NCBI GenBank assembly: GCA_009387755.1
Contig: GG697239.1
Span: 1-64,000, forward strand
Direction: 5' to 3'
Length of the DNA: 64,000 nucleotides
Source: Candidatus Micrarchaeum acidiphilum ARMAN-2
Lineage (GTDB): Archaea; Micrarchaeota; Micrarchaeia; Micrarchaeales; Micrarchaeaceae
The notes below the pieces were generated by a model. That model had not been told where the DNA came from. It saw nothing but the letters and a program-made list of their open reading frames with translations, and searched no databases. Position 1 is the first letter of the stretch; each line of letters opens with the position of its first letter. Below are positions 25,141 through 33,010 of the stretch, in pieces. A program made the translations under genes and the position numbers.

Positions 25141-25161
25141 GCAATATATTTTATATATTGC
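25141..25161 (-). promoter_or_regulatory. Palindromic TATA element of the tRNA-Gln transcript
   Basis: GCAATATAT (25141-25149) and ATATATTGC (25153-25161) form an exact inverted repeat around TTT. The AT core is centred about 30 bases from the 5' end of the tRNA, the right place for its TATA box. The symmetry could allow initiation on both strands, or the arms could form a hairpin at the end of the upstream minus-strand transcript. Confidence 0.5.
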
Positions 25162-25192
25162 TATGCCCTGCTAGAATTTTGTGCCTTGCCGG

Positions 25193-25564
25193 CTATTTTA
25201 AGCCCTTGACAAAATCATCGACGTCGCCAATGAGCTCGTGCTCGCTGCGGATGCTTGCCTTCACTGCGGCTTCGTCGCGATTTCTTTCGCGAAGCTCTGC
25301 ATCATATCTTTCTAGCATCTTTTCTGAAGTCTTCCTTATCCTGGCAGCAACTTCTAGCTTTATGCTGCCGTCTATGTCGCGGTTCCTGACAGAAGAAAGC
25401 ACTATCCTGCGGTTCTCTATCTTTTCAGAGCTTGCCATCTCCAAGAGCCTTTCTACCAGCTCCTTCCTATGCATAGCCTTTACCTCTGCGCTTGCCTCTG
25501 CTGCTGCTGCAGGAGCGCCTCTTCCTTCGTCCTTCGCCTTTTTCTTTGAAAATCCAAATCCCAT
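25193..25564 (-). CDS. Small charged helical protein, function unknown
   Basis: A 123-residue soluble protein. The N-terminus is basic (FSKKKAKDEG) with an Ala-rich stretch at about 18-25. The rest is dominated by Arg, Lys and Glu in heptad-like order, predicting long helices or a coiled coil. No catalytic motif or family is recognised. It lies 29 bases after the 234-residue orphan gene on the same strand, and the two are probably one operon, ending just before the tRNA-Gln promoter. Confidence 0.6.
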   Translation of the reverse strand: MGFGFSKKKAKDEGRGAPAAAAEASAEVKAMHRKELVERLLEMASSEKIENRRIVLSSVRNRDIDGSIKLEVAARIRKTSEKMLERYDAELRERNRDEAAVKASIRSEHELIGDVDDFVKGLK

Positions 25565-25593
25565 ACTCTACACCCAATCTGTTTGCATAATTG

Positions 25594-26298
25594 CTATACA
25601 TCATAGTGCCTGTAGCTCCTTTCAGGATCCTCGAATTCAACCTCGACGGTTTCCCTTTTCGGCCTGTACTCCTCGGAATCGTCCTCCCTTTCTCTCAGGT
25701 ACTTTTTTATCTTTTTGAAATCAACGCTATACGGGTTTTCCCTGAGGTGCTTTGCAGCTCTGTCAACGGCCTTCTGCTCTATAAAGTTCAGCTCCCTGTC
25801 CTTCCGTGCCAGTTCAGAGACTTCGCCGACCTTTGACAGTTCCGCCGCCACAAGCAGCAGAGCAGAAGAATTCAGTATGTCGAACTGCCTTGAATAATAT
25901 TCGAGCAGTCGCAGCCCTTTTTCGTCGTATGTAAGATGGTAATTCCTCCCAAGCGGAAGGCTTTCTACGAGTTCCACGAACCGTAGGTCTAGGTCCTTCA
26001 TCTTTTCTGTAAGCCTTCCGGAAAAGTGCTCTGATATGTCAACAAAGGCTGCATTCCAAATGCGCGACCACGTTCCCTCGCCTGCCCCTACAAGCGCGGT
26101 TACCGCATTGAATGTCACGCTGTCCAGCCTAGGGCCCGTGCCTGCATTATTTATTATCTTCTCAAGCGATTCAAAAACAGCGGACTTCTTCCAAAGATAA
26201 TCCTTATAAATGCCGCTAATGGCGTTAAGTGCAGACAGCCTTGCGTTATTCTCCACCGGCCCATTATCCTTCCGATGGGCCATATTCCCTCCGCCCAT
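25594..26298 (-). CDS. Orphan cytosolic protein, mostly helical
   Basis: A 234-residue protein with no signal peptide or membrane helix. The N-terminal 170 residues look all-helical; the last 50 are very acidic and basic by turns (EREDDSEEYRPKRETVEVE), so likely disordered. No family is recognised. A minus-strand TATA-like ACTTAAATAG near 26325-26335 is about 30 bases upstream of the ATG at 26298, supporting that start over the Met six codons inside and predicting a leaderless mRNA. It is co-directional with the charged 123-residue protein downstream and divergent from the membrane protein at 26389. Confidence 0.65.
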   Translation of the reverse strand: MGGGNMAHRKDNGPVENNARLSALNAISGIYKDYLWKKSAVFESLEKIINNAGTGPRLDSVTFNAVTALVGAGEGTWSRIWNAAFVDISEHFSGRLTEKMKDLDLRFVELVESLPLGRNYHLTYDEKGLRLLEYYSRQFDILNSSALLLVAAELSKVGEVSELARKDRELNFIEQKAVDRAAKHLRENPYSVDFKKIKKYLREREDDSEEYRPKRETVEVEFEDPERSYRHYDV

Positions 26299-26388
26299 GC
26301 AAACTGATATTCATTGTCATAAAAGGCTATTTAAGTCTTGTCTATAAAATAAAATATTGTCATTGTTTAGTCCTCATGTGGTAGCCAT

Positions 26389-27945
26389 ATGCATTCAAAC
26401 ATAAAAAAGCCAGCAGTCCAAGGCCGCACCGCATACAGCAATCTTGCAGTAGCCGTATGCTACGTCATTTTCGCGCTATTCCTGCTTTACTTTGTGGTGC
26501 TGAACAACAGCTACTTTATCTTGTATTCGTTCGTCCTGTTCGTGGCCCTAGGGGTAATGCTGTCCATATATGAGAAATTTACCGACCTTTCCATAGGGAT
26601 AGCAATAGCCATAATAGTAGGAAGTTCTGTGGCATACTTCAGTACGGCTACAGCCATAGCCGTATACAGCTTTGCCGCGCTGGCGTTTTACGCGGCATTC
26701 TTGCTTTTCACAGACGTGAGGGATTCACGTATCAATCTGACAATTGCCATAGCGGCTTTCCTTCCGGCAGGACTTTACAGTGCTGGCATTGCAGGCAGCG
26801 GGCCATTGGTAATAAATGTCGCGATACTCGGATACTACCTTTTAATAAGCGTAGTGCTAGGGATTTTCCTTTCTATGGTTTATTCCGAAAGCAGGCTCGA
26901 GAAAGCAGCGCTGCGGCTGAAAGCATGGATAAAAAGGTCAAGCGCAGGCATAAGCATCTGCCTAATAATAATTGGCGTAGCCCTGCTCTTCGGGCCGGTC
27001 TGGCCGACAGGCACGCACTATAACCTAGCCGCCACCCCTCACGCCGCGATAGGGCTGAAGGTTCCATCCGGCGCCTTCAATAGCACCTACGTGTCTCTTA
27101 ACCTTACACCATACAGGTATCTGCTAAACGGGAATTTCAGCAACATGCGATTTTATGCCGGCGCTGCGGCAATAAACGCCTCCGTGGTTGGGGTTCCAGT
27201 TTCTGTAAAAAACGTGACAGTCCTGCTATACGCCAATTCTTCGCGTCTGCGCTCAGAAAACGGCAGGATAATGATATACTTTTTCCCGTATAATTCTAGC
27301 TTTGGCAAAAGCCTTGCCGCGGGGTACAACGTCTCGCACCTAAACAGGTCCGCAGCATCCGAACCCGTTTCTTACGAAAACATAACCGGGATGTACAGCC
27401 TAGTCAACAAGACGATACGGCAGTTGAAGCCCGTGCTGATGTTCAGGAACACTTCGAAGTCCGAAAAAATATATCCGTACTTTTCATTCTCGCAAGAATG
27501 TGTTCCGGGTTTCGGCGCGTCGGCACGCTTCAACATAACCTCAAACGCGACATTCAGCATGTTTCTTCTGAAAAACTTATCAGACCTGTCAAAAGCAGAG
27601 CTCACAAATGCAAGCGGCCCGAGTTACGACTATTACATCAAAAGCTTCGAGCGCTATAGCTATCGCAAGTATGTAAACGTAACCAAGGTTAGCAGTTCGG
27701 TCCAAGACACGCCGCAATGCGTGTCCCTTGTGCTTCTGCCGAAAAACGAGTCAGTCGTAAAAATCAGCGTTTTAATGAGCTACTATGTGAACGAAACGAC
27801 AAACCTGACAATATCCGTGCCTTCGATGTTCAGTAACGCAACCCGCTACAGGAGCGCGTTTTACGGGTTCCTGCCGAGCAGCCTTGAATATCTATCACGC
27901 CTTTACTACAACGAGACTGCGCAGGGAAACCGCAGCGCCGGATAG
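26389..27945 (+). CDS. Polytopic membrane protein with large outer domain, function unknown
   Basis: A 518-residue protein. About seven membrane helices occupy residues 19-202, with short loops. From about 205 a single large domain follows that is rich in Tyr, Ser and Asn with many N-x-S/T sites, so it should lie outside the cell. No conserved family motif is recognised. The fold resembles neither a transporter nor a sensor kinase I know. The ATG at 26389 follows a TATA-like AAATAAAATATTG at about 26347-26359. It ends three bases before the convergent MDR gene. Confidence 0.7.
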   Translation: MHSNIKKPAVQGRTAYSNLAVAVCYVIFALFLLYFVVLNNSYFILYSFVLFVALGVMLSIYEKFTDLSIGIAIAIIVGSSVAYFSTATAIAVYSFAALAFYAAFLLFTDVRDSRINLTIAIAAFLPAGLYSAGIAGSGPLVINVAILGYYLLISVVLGIFLSMVYSESRLEKAALRLKAWIKRSSAGISICLIIIGVALLFGPVWPTGTHYNLAATPHAAIGLKVPSGAFNSTYVSLNLTPYRYLLNGNFSNMRFYAGAAAINASVVGVPVSVKNVTVLLYANSSRLRSENGRIMIYFFPYNSSFGKSLAAGYNVSHLNRSAASEPVSYENITGMYSLVNKTIRQLKPVLMFRNTSKSEKIYPYFSFSQECVPGFGASARFNITSNATFSMFLLKNLSDLSKAELTNASGPSYDYYIKSFERYSYRKYVNVTKVSSSVQDTPQCVSLVLLPKNESVVKISVLMSYYVNETTNLTISVPSMFSNATRYRSAFYGFLPSSLEYLSRLYYNETAQGNRSAG

Positions 27946-27948
27946 CAC

Positions 27949-28938
27949 TCAAAAGGTAAGCATCACCCTGCCGTCCCTTTCCTCTGAATGTTCAGCCTCA
28001 AATGCCTCCACTATCTTCTCAAGCGGAAACCTTTTCCATACCCTGACCTTAAGGTTCTTGGCCATTTTTACGAGCTCCGTTATCTCCTTCTTTGACCCGC
28101 CAGTGGATCCGACAATGCTTATCTGTCTTGCGTAGAGGTCCTGGACGTTGAGTGCAACGTCCTGCCCGGTCAGGGCCCCAAACAGGACAAGCCTGCCGTT
28201 CAGGTCCAATAGCGACATCGACCTATCCCACTCTTTCGAGCCTATCGAATGGACAACAACATTGGCCTTCTTGAAGTCCGGTTTTGAAGTCTCAGCCTTT
28301 AATGCCTCTCCGTCGACAACAGTGTCCGCGCCAAAGTCCCCGAGCCATTTCTTCCCAGAAATAGCCACTACATGCGCCCCCTGGATTTTGCCCAGCTGCA
28401 CAGCAAACATGCCCGTGTTTCCTGACGCTCCCACTACATACAGGGTTTCTCCTGCCGAAAGCCGCGCCATTGCCAGGGCGTGATATGCCGTGAGGGCCGC
28501 AACCGGGATGCTCGCTGCAAGCTCCATGTTCATATCTTCTGGCACCTTTATCAGGTTGGCCTCCGGCACTGCAATATACTCACGAAAGCCGCCGTCAGTT
28601 GCAAGTCCGAATATGCCGCCGTTCCTGCACAGCATTTCGTTGCCGGCAAGGCACATGTCGCAGGTTCCGTCAAATTTCCTTGGATAGACTATTACGTGGT
28701 CCCCTTTCGAGAAACCCTTTACGCTGTCGCCGACTTCCTCGACGACTCCCGCCACCTCTGCTCCAGGTATGTGCGGCTTGCCGCCGAAATCGACCTTGTT
28801 TATAACCCTGTCGTCGATGGGGTTTATCGCCGCGGATGCAACTTTAACGAGCGCCTCGCCGCTTGCTGGCACAGGCTTTTCTATGTCCAAGACTTTCAGA
28901 TTTTCTATACCGTTTTTATCAAAGACTGCTGCTTTCAT
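27949..28938 (-). CDS. MDR-superfamily oxidoreductase (quinone reductase/alcohol dehydrogenase-like)
   Basis: A 329-residue medium-chain dehydrogenase. The NAD(P)-binding loop is VVGASGNTGMFAVQL near 156-170. Three cysteines of the structural zinc lobe remain (GTCDMCLAGNEMLC, about 90-103). The catalytic-zinc positions are lost: the usual Cys turn reads INPIDDRV and the G-H-E motif reads GAEVAG, so alcohol dehydrogenation by catalytic zinc is unlikely; quinone or enone reduction fits better. The ATG at 28938 follows a GGTTGAT site; the TTG three codons earlier is less likely. A 20-base perfect palindrome lies 11 bases upstream. It follows the cobalamin adenosyltransferase gene on the same strand. 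Confidence 0.85.
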   Translation of the reverse strand: MKAAVFDKNGIENLKVLDIEKPVPASGEALVKVASAAINPIDDRVINKVDFGGKPHIPGAEVAGVVEEVGDSVKGFSKGDHVIVYPRKFDGTCDMCLAGNEMLCRNGGIFGLATDGGFREYIAVPEANLIKVPEDMNMELAASIPVAALTAYHALAMARLSAGETLYVVGASGNTGMFAVQLGKIQGAHVVAISGKKWLGDFGADTVVDGEALKAETSKPDFKKANVVVHSIGSKEWDRSMSLLDLNGRLVLFGALTGQDVALNVQDLYARQISIVGSTGGSKKEITELVKMAKNLKVRVWKRFPLEKIVEAFEAEHSEERDGRVMLTF

Positions 28939-28949
28939 GCAAATCAACC

Positions 28950-28969
28950 TAAGGCGAATCTTCGCCTTA
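28950..28969. promoter_or_regulatory. Perfect 20-bp palindrome just upstream of the MDR gene
   Basis: TAAGGCGAAT (28950-28959) and CTTCGCCTTA (28960-28969) are symmetrical, apart from the two central bases. It occupies nearly the whole space between the end of the adenosyltransferase gene (28975) and the MDR start (28938). It could be an operator for a dimeric regulator or an RNA hairpin near the ribosome site. Confidence 0.45.
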
Positions 28970-28974
28970 AAGAT

Positions 28975-29520
28975 CTAACTGTAATCGGGGTGCTTTTCTT
29001 TGAACCCGGAGTCAATGTTTACTCTCCTCGCAGCAACAAAAAGAAGCGAGGAAAGCCTGTTAAGATATGTAACTATGCCCGGGTCAAGGCTGGTTATGGC
29101 GCCCAGTCTCACTACGGATCTTTCCGCACGACGCGCAACAGCCCTGCCAAGATCTAAAAATTCGGCTCCTCCTGTACCTCCTGGAAGGACAAATTCCCTG
29201 ATTTCCCCTAGTCCGTTGGAGAGCTCGGCTATATACCTTTCAAGCGCCTTGGTATCGTCTCCCGACACCAACCTTTTAGGTTTAAACATGGGATCTATTG
29301 TCGCAGCAATCTCCGCGCCGATACCAAAGAGCCTGTTCTGGACAACTGACAACACCTCTTTTATGGTGCCGTTCTCAACTCTCGACATGATGATTCCTAT
29401 GACCGAGTTGAGTTCGTCTATATCTCCTACTGCTTCGAATATGAGTTCTCCTTTGGAAAGCTTCCTTCCGCCTATTGCGGTTTTACCGCTATCGCCCACC
29501 CCTGTATAAAATTTGGTCAC
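28975..29520 (-). CDS. Cob(I)alamin adenosyltransferase, PduO type
   Basis: A 181-residue enzyme that transfers adenosyl from ATP to cobalamin, making AdoCbl. The ATP-binding N-terminus YTGVGDSGKT (5-14), the FVLPGGT block (about 110-116), the RRAER segment and YLNRLSSLLFVAAR near the C-terminus are all standard. The product is the cofactor of the class II ribonucleotide reductase encoded at 48251. The start is GTG 29520, after GGGGTT; a TATA-like element (minus strand, about 29537-29549) sits 20-30 bases upstream, back to back with the tRNA-Val promoter. Confidence 0.93.
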   Translation of the reverse strand: MTKFYTGVGDSGKTAIGGRKLSKGELIFEAVGDIDELNSVIGIIMSRVENGTIKEVLSVVQNRLFGIGAEIAATIDPMFKPKRLVSGDDTKALERYIAELSNGLGEIREFVLPGGTGGAEFLDLGRAVARRAERSVVRLGAITSLDPGIVTYLNRLSSLLFVAARRVNIDSGFKEKHPDYS

Positions 29521-29580
29521 AATAAAACCCCAATATCAATATAAATATATTCCGCCAATTTAAATAACTTATCCAATCCC

Positions 29581-29652
29581 GGGCCTGTAGTCGAATGGTA
29601 AGACGCCTCCTTCACACGGAGGAGATCCGGAGTTCGATTCTCCGCAGGCCCA
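29581..29652 (+). tRNA. tRNA-Val(CAC)
   Basis: A complete intronless cloverleaf: acceptor GGGCCTG/CAGGCCC, D-arm GTC/GAC with GG in the loop, anticodon stem CCTCC/GGAGG with loop T-T-CAC-A-C, variable AGATC, T-arm CGGAG/CTCCG with loop TTCGATT, discriminator A, no encoded CCA. It reads GTG codons. A TATA box (TTTAAATAACTT, about 29558-29569) lies some 20 bases upstream, divergent from the adenosyltransferase promoter. Confidence 0.96.
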
Positions 29653-29719
29653 AGCCGATTTACTATCTAGAAGCGCTAAGCCGAATCCACAGCGCTGCAA
29701 GGCGCATGCCAAAAAGCGC

Positions 29720-30283
29720 TCATTCGCGCTCCACTTTTAGGAATTTATCTTCGCGGAGCATTCCCTCGAACATGCTTTTCCTCAGCTCCGCATAGCGGCT
29801 GTCCGCAGAATATTTCATCTTCTTCCTCAGGGCAGCGACGTCAAGCGTCACCATGTCGCTCGTGTAAAGCCCGCGCCGTTTGAGTTCGTCCTCTATGCTT
29901 TGCAGGTCCACGTTGCTGGCTATCCCATAATATTTGTAAAGCCCTACTCTGTATGTGGCGTCGCCTTTGTAAACTATGAACAAATCCCCGTTTTCATATT
30001 CCTTTACCTGAACGCCTTCGAGCTTCTTTATGGCTTCAAGCTTTTCGCGGTCCGTCAGCATGCCCTTTATCTTCTTCCCAATCGCGTTTTTCCTGCCCTC
30101 TATCTGGCCCCTGCTGGAATTAAGTTCGGCATATTTCTCAAGCAGCGCAGAAAGCTCTTCACCTATGTCGGTGCTCTCGGCTTTGGGCTTTGCACCTTCT
30201 TGCACGTTGCCTACCAGTCCGTTGAAAGTTTCAATTCCTGTCCTCAAAAGGTTCATCACCAAGGCCTTCTTCTTCTGCACCAT
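29720..30283 (-). CDS. Orphan protein with coiled-coil N-terminal half
   Basis: A 187-residue soluble protein. Residues 35-85 form a predicted coiled coil rich in Glu, Lys and Leu. A compact segment with YENGDLFIVYKGDATYRVG (about 96-114) looks like beta strands, followed by a charged helical end. No family is recognised. The start at 30283 is chosen because GGTGATTTA directly precedes the ATG, the ribosome-site type common here; a TTG five codons upstream has none. It lies 19 bases after the agmatinase-family gene and is probably co-transcribed with it. Confidence 0.65.
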   Translation of the reverse strand: MVQKKKALVMNLLRTGIETFNGLVGNVQEGAKPKAESTDIGEELSALLEKYAELNSSRGQIEGRKNAIGKKIKGMLTDREKLEAIKKLEGVQVKEYENGDLFIVYKGDATYRVGLYKYYGIASNVDLQSIEDELKRRGLYTSDMVTLDVAALRKKMKYSADSRYAELRKSMFEGMLREDKFLKVERE

Positions 30284-30301
30284 TAAATCACCAAGCAAAA
30301 T

Positions 30302-31171
30302 TCACTTAATAGCATAGCCTATTGAGTTATATATTAGCTTCGCCGCGAAATAATCCGGCGCAGTAACGGACGGTATCGGGCACAGCTCCGTAAAGTCCAT
30401 CCCGATAATGGTTTTGCCGGGGAATACGCTGCCGACCACCTCCATAAAATCATGGAAATGCATGCCGTCCGGCTCGGGGGTGCCCACGCTCGGCATCTCG
30501 GCCGGATCGAAGACGTCGAAATCGACCGTGACGTAGAGGTTCTTCTTTGTAGACTTGGATATCCTAGCCGCGATTTGCTTCGCGGTCATGCCGTGCATAT
30601 CCTTCATAAAAAGGATGTCATTGCTGTTTGAGGATGCGGTTTTCGCGTCAATGCTCCTTACTCCCACACTGATGTGGCTGCTGCACATCTCGCCTATCCT
30701 CTTCATAACGCATGCATGCGAGTACTTTGTGCCCATAAACTCGTCCCTTGAATCGGAATGTGCATCGAAGTGCAAAACGCTGAAATCCAGTCCGCGGTCC
30801 GCAAAGGCCTTTACCGCTCCGACTGCAATGGTATGCTCCCCTCCGAGCAGTATTGGTACCTTGCGGTCGTCAATTACAAGGCCTGTCTCCTTCGCTACGC
30901 GCTCGACCATTTTTTTCGGCGAGTCGAAATTTGGCATCATCTCATCGAGCGTGAATATGCCCACATCGCTGAAATCCCTAGAAAGCAGCTCGCTGTAGAG
31001 TTCGATGTTCCTGCTCGCGTTTATTATCGCGTGCGGCCCCTCGCGTGCGCCTGTGCGATAGCTGACCGTAGAATCATAAGGTATGAGCAGCACGGCGAAT
31101 TTGGCGTTCTCGTAATTCTGTGCCTCAAGGCCGAACAGGTTATACGGCGGCGTCTTGTTAAGAATTTCCAT
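30302..31171 (-). CDS. Ureohydrolase family protein (agmatinase/arginase-like)
   Basis: A 289-residue enzyme of the arginase fold. The dimanganese ligands are all visible: GGEHT with H113, FDAHSD with D136, H138 and D140, and TVDFDVFDP with D217 and D219. SHA (151-153) and an E in MDFTELCP also match. Archaeal members usually hydrolyse agmatine to putrescine and urea for polyamine synthesis, but arginase, guanidinobutyrase or formimidoylglutamase activity cannot be ruled out. A minus-strand TATTAAATA (31190-31200) about 25 bases upstream implies a leaderless mRNA. It shares this AT-rich spacer with the membrane protein at 31200. Confidence 0.88.
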   Translation of the reverse strand: MEILNKTPPYNLFGLEAQNYENAKFAVLLIPYDSTVSYRTGAREGPHAIINASRNIELYSELLSRDFSDVGIFTLDEMMPNFDSPKKMVERVAKETGLVIDDRKVPILLGGEHTIAVGAVKAFADRGLDFSVLHFDAHSDSRDEFMGTKYSHACVMKRIGEMCSSHISVGVRSIDAKTASSNSNDILFMKDMHGMTAKQIAARISKSTKKNLYVTVDFDVFDPAEMPSVGTPEPDGMHFHDFMEVVGSVFPGKTIIGMDFTELCPIPSVTAPDYFAAKLIYNSIGYAIK

Positions 31172-31199
31172 ACTACTAATTGCGCAAAAACTATTTAAT

Positions 31200-31706
31200 A
31201 TGCTAATGCCTTATAGGCACTGGGTGTTTTTAACGGACAACGTCCGCGGGAATTCGAAAATGGCGCTTGTCTTCATGGCTACCTCCTTTGCATACCTGCT
31301 ATTCGGCACCATTGTGCTTTCGCTAAGCCTTGCCGGCATGCTGCCAATCGGCCACGATTCAGTATTCATACTGATCCTCTACGGCTTTGTGGTAATGATA
31401 ATATTCGGACTGTCTTACATGTTCGCGCCCGGGTTCTCGCATACCAAATTTGCGGATTACAGGCTTTCAGCAGCAGAGTACCTGATGCTAAATGTTGGCG
31501 TGATACTGCTGTTCTACTCGTTTATTGCGGCGTCCAGCGTACAGGGCTCCCAGAAGATTGCGGCCCTCGCCGCCATGGCGTTAATAGTTGCGGCGGTGCT
31601 TCTGCACGCCGTAAGCATATGGCGCATACTCATGCCAAGAGGCGGTCTTGCGCATTCGCCAGATTCTGCCGGAAAACCCGCTTCTAGGAGCAAAGAAAAC
31701 ATTTAA
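31200..31706 (+). CDS. Four-helix membrane protein, function unknown
   Basis: A 168-residue protein with four predicted membrane helices (about 21-43, 51-72, 87-107, 115-137) and a basic cytoplasmic tail. Histidines lie beside helix 2 (GHDS) and after it (FSHTKF), so metal or haem binding is conceivable; there is a loose likeness to short oxidase-like membrane families but no signature. The ATG at 31200 is preferred over starts inside the agmatinase gene; a second ATG at 31206 is also possible. It is followed by the PH-like protein 48 bases on. Confidence 0.6.
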   Translation: MLMPYRHWVFLTDNVRGNSKMALVFMATSFAYLLFGTIVLSLSLAGMLPIGHDSVFILILYGFVVMIIFGLSYMFAPGFSHTKFADYRLSAAEYLMLNVGVILLFYSFIAASSVQGSQKIAALAAMALIVAAVLLHAVSIWRILMPRGGLAHSPDSAGKPASRSKENI

Positions 31707-31754
31707 ATAACTATTCGAGCTGAATATGATATCTTCATGATGCTGTGGTAAAAA

Positions 31755-32912
31755 ATGAAGGACGTGGGGGTAATAGAAGGGCTTGATGTGGCTCTTCTGC
31801 CTGGCGAATACGTAATATACAAGACTAGCAGAATCAGGGTCGATGGCAAACGGCTGAAGAACCCTTCGGTAGCGGTAACTAACAAGCGGGTCCTAATAGG
31901 AAGCAGGGCCGCATACGGTACGGTTTTCTACGAAAAGATATGTTCCGTAAAGATGGAGCACATCCTGAGGGGATCTGCGGTCCACATGGCGCTAGCAGGG
32001 CATGAAACAGAGAAAGGCTATACAATTATTACTACTAAGGCAAAGGCACTGTCGCTGTTCAGCATACTTAGCAACATGGTGGCGTACACCAACGATCTGC
32101 GCAATTACGGCGCAAGCGTCCCGCAAAACGCGCATCAGGATCAGCAAAAGCCTGGTGAATCCACGGCAGCCAACAGCACTGCCAGGATTATGGACCTCAA
32201 TACCGTTTACGGGATGCACAAGGACATGGTGGCATTCGCCGACACCATAAAGGCGGTGGAGCAAAAGGCCGAAGTAAATGGCGTTGGTTTCGAGAAGGCA
32301 TTTGGATACCTCAACGGAGGCCAGCTGAAAAATGTTTACGACAATACACTGAAGGGCATGCGCAATATAATACGCACCGAGCGCTATCAAGACAGCAGGA
32401 CTTTAATCGCAGTAGAATCAAAAGATATTCCAAAAGCGCCGGACGCCGAAAAAGCCGCTTCGGCGCAGGATGCCCGCGCGGAGTCGCAGCAACCCGCAAT
32501 CAATTATACTCAAACCGAAGTCCGGCAGAATGCAGTTTTCGGCTTTGGCATAATACCTGAAATGACACGGCCGAAGCTGGGCAACTGGGGCATAAGTACC
32601 GACAAATACGAAATCGGAGGGACTCCGGCCCTTGCGCCGCAGGTCCCAATATCAAAAGGCGTAGATTATATAGCCTCGAACGTGGTCGAAGGGGCAGCGT
32701 CGCTAAAGTACGGCGCTTCGAAGCTTTTCGGCGCAATGAAGGGCATGCTTTTTGAGGTCCGCGGCAAGCGCGAATTCGAGTTTCTGGAGCCCAAGGAGCT
32801 TCTGAAAAGCCATGGGAATACCGGCTCTAGGATATCTGCTGGGAACGTTGACGATGCGCTTCTGGTGTTCAAGGTCCGCAAGATAAGCCAAAAGTTCAGG
32901 CACGGCAAGTAG
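31755..32912 (+). CDS. PH-domain-like protein with unique C-terminal half
   Basis: A 385-residue cytosolic protein. Residues 1-115 resemble bacterial/archaeal PH-like domains: an opening LLPGEYVIYKTSRIRV, a central VTNKRVLIGSRAAY strand pair, then a closing helix, an arrangement used for lipid or peptide contacts. A low-complexity linker follows at about 118-135, then a helical segment and an Ala/Gln-rich linker. The last 150 residues contain repeated short beta-like motifs with conserved-looking GYNWGIST-type turns that I cannot assign. The ATG at 31755 is preceded by GTGGTAAAAA. No partner gene is evident; it lies upstream of hel308 but has a separate promoter between them. Confidence 0.6.
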   Translation: MKDVGVIEGLDVALLPGEYVIYKTSRIRVDGKRLKNPSVAVTNKRVLIGSRAAYGTVFYEKICSVKMEHILRGSAVHMALAGHETEKGYTIITTKAKALSLFSILSNMVAYTNDLRNYGASVPQNAHQDQQKPGESTAANSTARIMDLNTVYGMHKDMVAFADTIKAVEQKAEVNGVGFEKAFGYLNGGQLKNVYDNTLKGMRNIIRTERYQDSRTLIAVESKDIPKAPDAEKAASAQDARAESQQPAINYTQTEVRQNAVFGFGIIPEMTRPKLGNWGISTDKYEIGGTPALAPQVPISKGVDYIASNVVEGAASLKYGASKLFGAMKGMLFEVRGKREFEFLEPKELLKSHGNTGSRISAGNVDDALLVFKVRKISQKFRHGK

Positions 32913-33010
32913 CCCCCGCCATCGACGCTGTTTCTGCGTGTCGGCTAACGCTGCATCCTAATCCTATCAGTCTGGCATACATTTTATTAGTTTACTGCCA
33001 ATATAATCTT

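Noticed and set aside
24879..25718. A 279-codon plus-strand frame across tRNA-Gln and two minus-strand genes
   Set aside because: It runs antisense through a tRNA gene and the oxidase start. The product has no domain character. The minus-strand genes have supported starts.
27949..28938. The MDR protein as a zinc alcohol dehydrogenase
   Set aside because: The catalytic-zinc Cys and His positions are replaced (INPIDDRV, GAEVAG), leaving only part of the structural-zinc lobe.
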